This document shows, one piece after another, positions 53,201 to 62,200 of a stretch of DNA of 64,000 nt. The notes below the pieces were generated by a model that saw only the letters and a program-made list of their open reading frames with translations, searched no databases and was not told the origin of the DNA. Position numbers and translations under genes: made by a program. The DNA comes from Phoronis australis (lineage: Eukaryota > Phoronida > Phoronidae): positions 130,001 through 194,000 of the forward strand of contig NMRA01000406.1 in NCBI GenBank assembly GCA_002633005.1. Direction: 5' to 3'. How positions within the stretch are numbered: the first letter of the stretch is position 1; every line of letters begins with the position of its first letter.

Positions 53201-56200
53201 AACAAGGGACACAACTATTTGTGAATGGGAGGTGAAATAATATGTAACACTAGTGAAACACGATGAGAATGGGTTTATGTCAATGGCATACAACTTGCTC
53301 CAGCATCTAAATGTGAGGTGTTGCTTCTACAAAAGCATTTCCATTCTAGTAATGATGTTAGCCACTTCTGATTCTTACAATGTACTTCACAGATTATAAT
53401 AAAGGCACAGCTTGAAAGTTCTCAACTGCAGATCTATTCACAAAAATAGTTTCGGCTGGAACACAGTAGTCTCTGCAGGCCTGTGACTAGCATGAAGCAC
53501 ACAGACCAGGTGATTCTGACTCTGGTTATTTATTACAGAACGGGTAAAACATTACAAATTTAACAAAGTTCTGATATTTGGCCTTGCATGGGTCGAAGGT
53601 TAAAGTTCAAACTGATCTGACCTTACAAATGCTGGGAGTGAGAACAAAGATAACTGGAGGTTAGATAAATGTTAATTCAAGCCAATAAACAATAATTATT
53701 TACAAAACATAACTTTATGAGAAAAAATAGAAAGGTCGATAACCATCACATTAAAAAGTGAACAATATTTTGAACCAACGGCTTTATATAGTCCTAGAAA
53801 ATTACCCTTTCTAGCCAACACTAGTAATCAGCAAACAAATAACTGAACTCAATGATAATTTTAGGGAAAAGGAATTCAAAATGATTCGAGATTCTCAACC
53901 ATAGGGTTCTCCACTTCTTAAAATTGAAAGCTAGTTAAGTGTCTGAAAGAAAAAGTAGTTTGGGGATGAGTACAGGCCCTTTCATACTAACGTGATGTCA
54001 ACGTTTTTGGGAGTTGCAGTCAGTATGAACGGTTAACTACGATCCTGGATCGAAGTTAACAGCACCAATTAGCTTCGAAGTAAACAGGTGGATTGGACAG
54101 CAGAGCGTCGACGCTGCGGTGCAGTGTGAACGGTCAAGTCCGGTCTCCTCCAAGAGATGCCACTGTTATATCGCCAACAATAAAGAGCAGTGTGGTCACT
54201 AATAGTTGCTTATATTTTGCTCGAATAATGACCAACTGAATTAGAAATAAGTTTTATGTCAATTAGTACATGTAAATATTCCCAAATTGTCACATAAAAA
54301 AATCGTGATGCATCAGCACTACCTTGTGATTACTTCGATGACAACAGCGTCACCTGCCGTTTACTTCGATGTCCGTTAACTACTGCAGCTGGTATGATCG
54401 GTTCAGTTAACTTTGCAGTTTATGTAGACACGCCGCTCAGACCGCAGGAAGTGTCCCAAATCCATTGTCTTAGCAATTGCAGTAACTCAAAAATCTTGAG
54501 AAATTTAGAGGTCATTCCCTACAGTTGGTGAGATCTTTACTATTTCTCTAAACTGAGTGGAGTAAAATAAGAGCTAGTTTAGCACAAGACACAAAAGGAT
54601 ATTACAGGTTGGGACTGTCTCTAAGATTTGGGACACCGAAATTCAAGCCTAAATTGAATTTTCTTGATTCTGAAGATTGGGGCATGGAGGATTTTGGCAT
54701 TCATTGTATTTGTCAAATATCAAACACTGAGTTTTTAAATGATTTATAGGATTCAGTTGCAAAGAACTAACAGTTCATTATTCTTGAAGACTAATTGCTC
54801 CGCATACAAAATGGCATGCCATGACAATTCAACTTGTAAAACCTGGTCTCAAGCAATATGATGAACTATCAGTTCTTTGGAAGCTCTGGAATCACTTTCA
54901 ATTTCACAAAAGAACAATTTGAGACCAATTCTACAAAAGCAAGTGGTCTAATTAAAAATCTGGATTTTGTGATAAAAGACAGATTTACAGTAGCTGTAAC
55001 ATAAGCTGCCTAAATAAATTTAAAAAGGAGGAAAAGAAAGCTAGATTATCAGTGGGTAACTTCAATTGTTACGGAAGCGTTAGACGGGGAGCCCAGCACA
55101 ACATAGTGGGAATGAGGATAACTGCATGAACTTTTATTTGAACACACATTGTTTGCTTGAGAATTTATGTCTAGTGCTTGTTCGATCAGGGTCCTAGCAA
55201 TTGGAACTTGGCAGTGATGGGGTCAACATGACACCAACAACCACTAGGAAGCTCTGTTCCAAGAAGCCTAGAAGGAATGACTTAGCAATAGCACAGGCTC
55301 AGTTGAAAGTTCTGTTGCACCACGTCATACTCCAGGTTGACATTAATATTCTCAGTTTGACAATAATACGTTAGGTCTTCAAAAATTGCTACCCACCAAA
55401 ACACATGAGGAAACAGTAACAACTTCCACTATACAAATTAAGCTTCTTTGATCAGAAAACGGTATAAGCATACAAAACAAGACACCACAAGGCTTGCTGC
55501 CCACTTTGACCTAGTTCAATAGGTTGTTACTCCAGTGACAAAGCTGTAGTCATGGTAATTAAGTCAACATGAGGATTTATTGTTCAACAGTGTTGTTATG
55601 ATAATTTATTCAGCATGGCAACCCAGGAGTTAACAATGCAATGCACAGTGGGCCACCACACACACTGGGTATCTCCAGGATCTCTTTCAAAACAATCCAT
55701 TAGTAATCTAAGTAATTTACCACCCAACTCTTTCTGAAAGTATAATACTGTCCATTGCAAGTCAGTCACAGACTACAAATACCACCTAAGGTTCACATGA
55801 CAGCAGTTTTGCTACTAAAAAGTTTTTTGACAAGTGATCAATATATGAAATATTTCAACATTCCCTATAAGGACAAAAAGTAATTGCAGGCGGTCTGGTA
55901 CACATTGCACATATACCACACCTGTGCAGGCCGCTCAAGTAGGCCAATTGCACTGATCACTGCACCATTTTTATGCTTCATTAATACATATATAGTGAAA
56001 ACTGAGTTGAGAAGCTTGAGACCTGACTCAAGGGTCTAGCAGTATGCCCCAGTGGGACTTGGACCCACAACCTTGACTAAAGGAAGTGAACACTTAGGCC
56101 ACTAGGCCGCACTGCCTCCTAAGGGGAAAAATTGAGAAACTGGTGACAATTGGCCCACATTTTCCATATATGTGACCGTGCCAGGGTAAGCAAAATCATC

Positions 56201-59200
56201 TCAAACGAGCTCCCACGGAGGGTTACCATTGTCACTCTTAGCAATAAGGTAAATGACCACCATATAGGTACTGTAACTAATATAGAAGTTAAAGACAGGC
56301 CTCCACTGGTTGCATCATTCCTGGAGGTTACGATTGCTCGCTCATGAGACCTTCATTAGTTTTTGGTGCCAATTCTTATGATTAAATTCTTTATTCAATA
56401 TCTGACAGGCACAGGTTTGACTACATACCTGTACTCTGTGATGGTCTTATCTACAGGTTATTGACTAGTAACAAAGAAATAACCACCAAGTTCTAAAGCT
56501 TAGCTAAATGTTGGCCAAGACTGAATAACGGACAGACTGACTAGTGTATCCTTATGCAAGTCATCTTTATACCCTGGCCCTTGTAACAAGGTCTGATAAT
56601 GGCAACTTACATTATCCAATATTTTACCAAACAATAATCTAACAGCTTACCAAACAACTGGTTTTAAAACTCCATCAACAGAACTAATTTATTTCACATT
56701 CAAAAGAAGTTTACCTGTAACACTCAGTCACCCTTATCTCAATCCTGATCTGCCTACTTCATAACTGACAGTTCACAATGTCCACAGCAGGCTGTTACAT
56801 AACCATCATATCCCATTCAAAGACAGTTTGAATACAATAGAAGACTGTTTAACACTAGCAAGTGTGAACCTCAATACAGTCATAGAGTTATGATTACAGT
56901 AGGAAGATTAAATTTCACCAGGTAAATTGACATAGTGCTTAGGTCAATGGAAATAGGTCAAAGTGCAATATCTCCTTTGAAAACAAAACAGACATCAGGG
57001 CTGGTTCAGATTAATAGTGGAATGAACATGATCATAATCCAAACTAGAAAAATGTAGGGATTAGCAACAGCCAATATACATAATAAGTGAATCAACAAAA
57101 GTGTATTTGCTTATTGTCATCAATAGTAAAAATGGGCAGACCAGGAGAATTTAGGATATAAGGTGGTGTTAAATTGTCAGGCAATGATGTCACTCGTTTG
57201 TAAAGACCAAGTTATCATAAATTACAACATTAAGATTGCAGTTGGCAATGGTACTGGCAACTGGAGGTGTAGTGATGAAAGTTATTAGCAACAGTCACTG
57301 TGGGCGTAAGTTGGGTGTGAGTTGGGCAGGCTGGTGAAGAGGGTATGATCATGTTTGGCAACTTTGTAATCACTGCCAGGAGCACACCTGAGTGAGCAAG
57401 GACATTGCAAATTATGTTTCTTAAATATGTTAGCAACAAAACTTGTCGGGAATTTTTGAGGTCTTGTAGCCTCAAGTCAGATGTTAATAAAATGACTTCC
57501 TTTTTTTAAGTGAAGGGATGTCATGACACTTCAATGACAGCAGAATTCGGAGTCTACAAGGATTTCGATGGAACTCTCAGACATGTTGGGGCAGGTGATA
57601 AAATAGACACTAAATTCGCTTAATTGTTTCATGTGAAAAATGTCATGCCTGAGGAAGTCATAAATATATGGGTATTATCTTCATGCACACAAAAAAAATC
57701 TGTGAATTTTAAAATAGATAGTATTATTGGAAAACTCTGACTACAAGTTTTGTCTTGTAAAAGTTATTTACGTGAAATTTGATCCTTGTTAACAAAGTAG
57801 TTGACAGTGGCCTGTAACAGTACAAGAGATTCTGAATCTGGTTTTAAATAGGGATGAATCAACTTCATTCAAAAACAAGGGCACTGATGATTTCTGAGAT
57901 GCTTGTGTTTATATTAGAAATGCAACAACATTTTCAAGACAAGTTTCAGAAGCAGTCTCACCTTAAGTATGACACCAGCCCAGATCCAAGCATTCCTTTA
58001 GCAGTAATCGCCAACTGTCACGCTAGGGGTGCTTCAAGCAACCCTAGCGTGACAGTAACAATTTTACTCAGCAGCATCCCTAGCCTGACAGTAACAATTC
58101 TACTCAGCACCCCTACCCTGACAGTATCAATCCTACTCAGCACCCCTAGCCAACAGTAACAATTCCACTAAGCACCCCTAGCCTGACAGTAACAATTCTA
58201 CTCAGCACCCCTAGCCTGACAGTAACATTACTCAGCACCCCTAGCCTGACAGTAACAATTCCACTCAGCACCCCNCCCTAGCCTGACAGTAACAATTCCA
58301 CTCACCTCCCCTAGCCAGACAGTAACAATTCCACTCAGCACCCCCAGCCAGACAGTAACAATTCCACTCAGCACCCCTAGCCGACAGTAACAATGCTACT
58401 CACGCCCCTAGCTTGACAGTAACAATTCTACTCAGTATGAAGTGTGAAGCACAAAACAATTTCTTTACACAACCTCACTGGATGCAGTTCATTCGTTATT
58501 GCCCTCAGAGAAACAGTATCAACGATGTGACTTAAAAGTTACCAATAGAGATTTTTCTTTTGTCTTTCCATGAAATAACATCTTTTTTCAATCATATGAC
58601 CTTTAGATTAATAACAAAACTACTCAAATGAAGCCACCAATGTCAGCACATCAAATTCCTCTATTGACAACGCAGGTTCAATTATAGTATATAGCATACA
58701 TTAACTAGCATACCAAAATCTCACTTGCATACTAAAATTTACACATCAAATCTTGTTGAGAATATGACCATGAAACATTAATATTCAAGAAATGAAAACA
58801 AAACAACTGTAACTGGATACCTCCTTCCTTGATGTGACATTTCGCATATCACTCACTTCTGCAGCCCAACTGTTTGGTCTACACTAACTGCAAGGGAGGT
58901 GCACACTGAACAATATCTACCATATAAAGAATCTATATTTATGGCCTAGTAAAACCTATAGAAAAGTACATACAAAAGCAGGCATTCACTGCATCAAACC
59001 TATTTGGTGTATTCTGATCTAACCTAAGCCTAATTTGAACCAAAGCCATGTTTACATTGCACTGGAGTGAGAAATAATTAGCAATAGGGTAGGTAGATGC
59101 TAGACTGGTCAAAAATAACAAAGCCACAAAGGAATGTTATTTTGGGTTAAATAATAGACAGACATGGGGCACTTTATACTCTCCCAATATATAAAAGATA

Positions 59201-62200
59201 CAGAAATATCAAAGGGGAGTACAGCCCCCTGAAACCCCAAATGTGGCTGAGGAAGGAGTGCGACATTATGCCTTGACCACCTCAGAAGTGGCCGAGGTGA
59301 GGTGGTCTATACCTCAAAGTTAACCAAATGTTTTGTATGTGATGCACTGATATGAATGTGTCTTTCACCTTTGCAAAAGCTACCCAAGGCCATGCGTCCT
59401 TTCATTCTCTAACGTTTGCCAAAATGACTAATTTGTTTCCTCAGATAAGTCACAATCATAAGACCGCCTACATCTGTAAAAAAATTGATAAAAAATAGAC
59501 GTAGTGGATGCGCAATTGAAAACTTTGTGAAAGCTTCAAAACCAGTCAAAAATGGTAAAAGCAAGGATCTAGGAACTTCACTTCAGAAGAATTTGAAAAA
59601 GATTCAATTCACCTGTTGATACTCCAAGAGCTTGTTACGTGTCACTTCAAACTCTAAGACAATGTCTGGCGAGACCCCAGTGGCAGCAGAAAGCAACTCC
59701 GCCTGAAGGAAATGAACAACCAATATACAACAAGTACACAATGTATAGTTGGACAAGATAGCATCTTGCATTGTAAAGGTTATGTAAGATCCTGTAAAAA
59801 TGCAACATTTGACTGACTTTGGAACATCTTATCTCAGAGATGGCTGGTGGAATTCATATGAAATATTAAGATTCTGTGCTTTATGAAATGTTCTCAAAAA
59901 CATGTTAGGAATTGTTTTCAAAATGTTCCACTTTTGCATGAAGAAAATCTTTAAAGTTGCAAGAAACAAAAACTAAAAACTAAAATTAGAAAACTGTAAC
60001 ATCGTTTCTGATATCTTACCTTGAACATTCTTTCAAATAAAGTTTTATAATGCTCTTGATACTGTTGTTTCGCTATCCATGAAAGCACCTTTCTTTTTTG
60101 GTAAATTTTAACAAAAAGACATAAAATCGAGTACAAGTGATTTGATGTCATTTGCGGTGCATTAACACATGCGCAGGCCTCGTGGTTGGGCCCAATGTAC
60201 TAAACACCTGAACTAAAAACACGAGAGCCCCATTATTGATCAACAAGTTCTTCGTGAAAGAAGTTTTCAAGTCTGCCCGTCTCCTTTAAGAAAATGGACA
60301 GACTTTTCCATTTGTTGCTATGCACTATATGTTGTAGGCATATAACAGTGCCATCCAGTAGGTTGTTCATTAGCCTATAAAAAGCTGGGCAATACTCTAC
60401 CAGGTGTTGGGGTTTCAACTTCAGTATCACACTCGGGACACACTGGTGTCCCCATATGCCCAGTGATGTGTCTGTGTCAAGTTAGGTTACTATGGCCCCA
60501 CAAATTTGAATGGTGTGTTTTATGCCCAATCTATCAACATTCAGAAGGTTTGTGAACCTTTTGGTTTGACTGCATTGGGAAAATACTCCTTGGTCTCTGC
60601 AGGAGTTAAGTAATTCCCACTGGGCTGCTGACTTGGTATGTACCCAGTTGTGTATACTCATCCTACAGCATCCGTAAGATACCGGGATAGCAGGTTCATG
60701 TGCACAATGCAGAATGCTGGCTCCTATTTTTGTGAGTCTGTCTGCATTCTCATTGCCGTCAATTCCCACATGGGCCCTGACCCAATACTGACAGTTCTTT
60801 TAATTGAAAGCTTGTTAAGCTCATTAATGCAAGCATTAACACAACAAAAAGACAGGGTCAAATGACACAATTAATACAGGTTGGTAAAGTGTCAAAAATC
60901 AAAATCAAATTCTGCGGGCTTTGTACTCTCACAAAATATATACTGTTACTGAGTTAAAATCTACAGCTTTCTAGATATTTTGCTAAAAGCACAGACATGT
61001 TGAAAAGCTGGTCCTACATAACATTACTGTTGGTTTGTACTTGTAAAAAGAAACTGTTGAACGCAGACTAATATCCAAGACAATAATGACTGGCACAGTA
61101 TTCAATTTTTTATAAATTGTGTCCATCCAATAGAGGTGACTCTTTCCTTAGGTTCACCTGCTGCCGCCCCCTCCCCCATATTGGTCAGTTGAAGGAGTGG
61201 TAATCCTCACACAGAGGTGCCATATAATTACAAGTTGTTCACTTCAGCAAATAACTTTCATTCTGACACTAGTTTAACACATTCTCAAAAGTTACTTTTT
61301 CTTTCTCAACAACAGCCAATAACTTTCATTCTGACAATTTAACACATTCTTGGTAAGTTACTTTTTCTTTCTCAACAACAGCCAATAACTTTCATTCTGA
61401 CAATTTAACACATTCTCGGTAAGTTACTTTTTCTTTCTCAACAACAGCCAATAACTTTCATTCTGACAATTTAACACATTCTTGGTAAGTTACTTTCTCT
61501 TTCTCAACAACAGCCAATAACTTTCATTCTGACACTAGTTTAACACATTCTCCGTAAGTTACTTTTCTTTCTCAACAACAGCCAATAACTTACATTCTGA
61601 CAATTGAACATATTCTCAAAAGTTACTTTTTCTTTCTCAACAACAGCCAATAACTTTCATTCTGACAATTGAACATATTCTCAAAAGTTACTTTTTCTTT
61701 CTCAACAACAGCCAATAACTTTCTCTAGTTTAAACACATTCTCAATAAGTTACCTTTTCCTTCTCAACAACAATCAGTTTTTCCTTTGACAAAGCTTCAT
61801 GTGCGAGGCATTCTCTAATTTTCTGACAAAATAAAAATACAAGAAATACATTTGTTTCTGACAAAAATACAAATTACAAGATGATTGCAGCTTTTTCTGT
61901 AAGCACTATTACAATTTCTTATTAGGACTCTGACCTCTCTGACAGCTACACGCTTATCCCAAAAAGAACGCAGTACAACAGCACCTAGATCATTCATCAC
62001 GCAACATTATTGCAATAGACAGTCTGCTTTTTCTTGAGTAACAGATAAAGTATACTTCCATATTTTGAGTTGTTTCACATTTTGTTTTGAACCACATTGC
62101 TTCAGCCCTACTGAGCCAATTTTGATCTCTTGATTCAGGGCTACGCAATCATAGACTATAGTGAATATCTATTATCTGTGCATATGCAAGTAGTTTTTTG

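Noticed and set aside
56041-56118. A functional tRNA gene
   Set aside because: The T-arm is good but the acceptor stem does not pair and the anticodon arm is not formed, so it is a SINE head.
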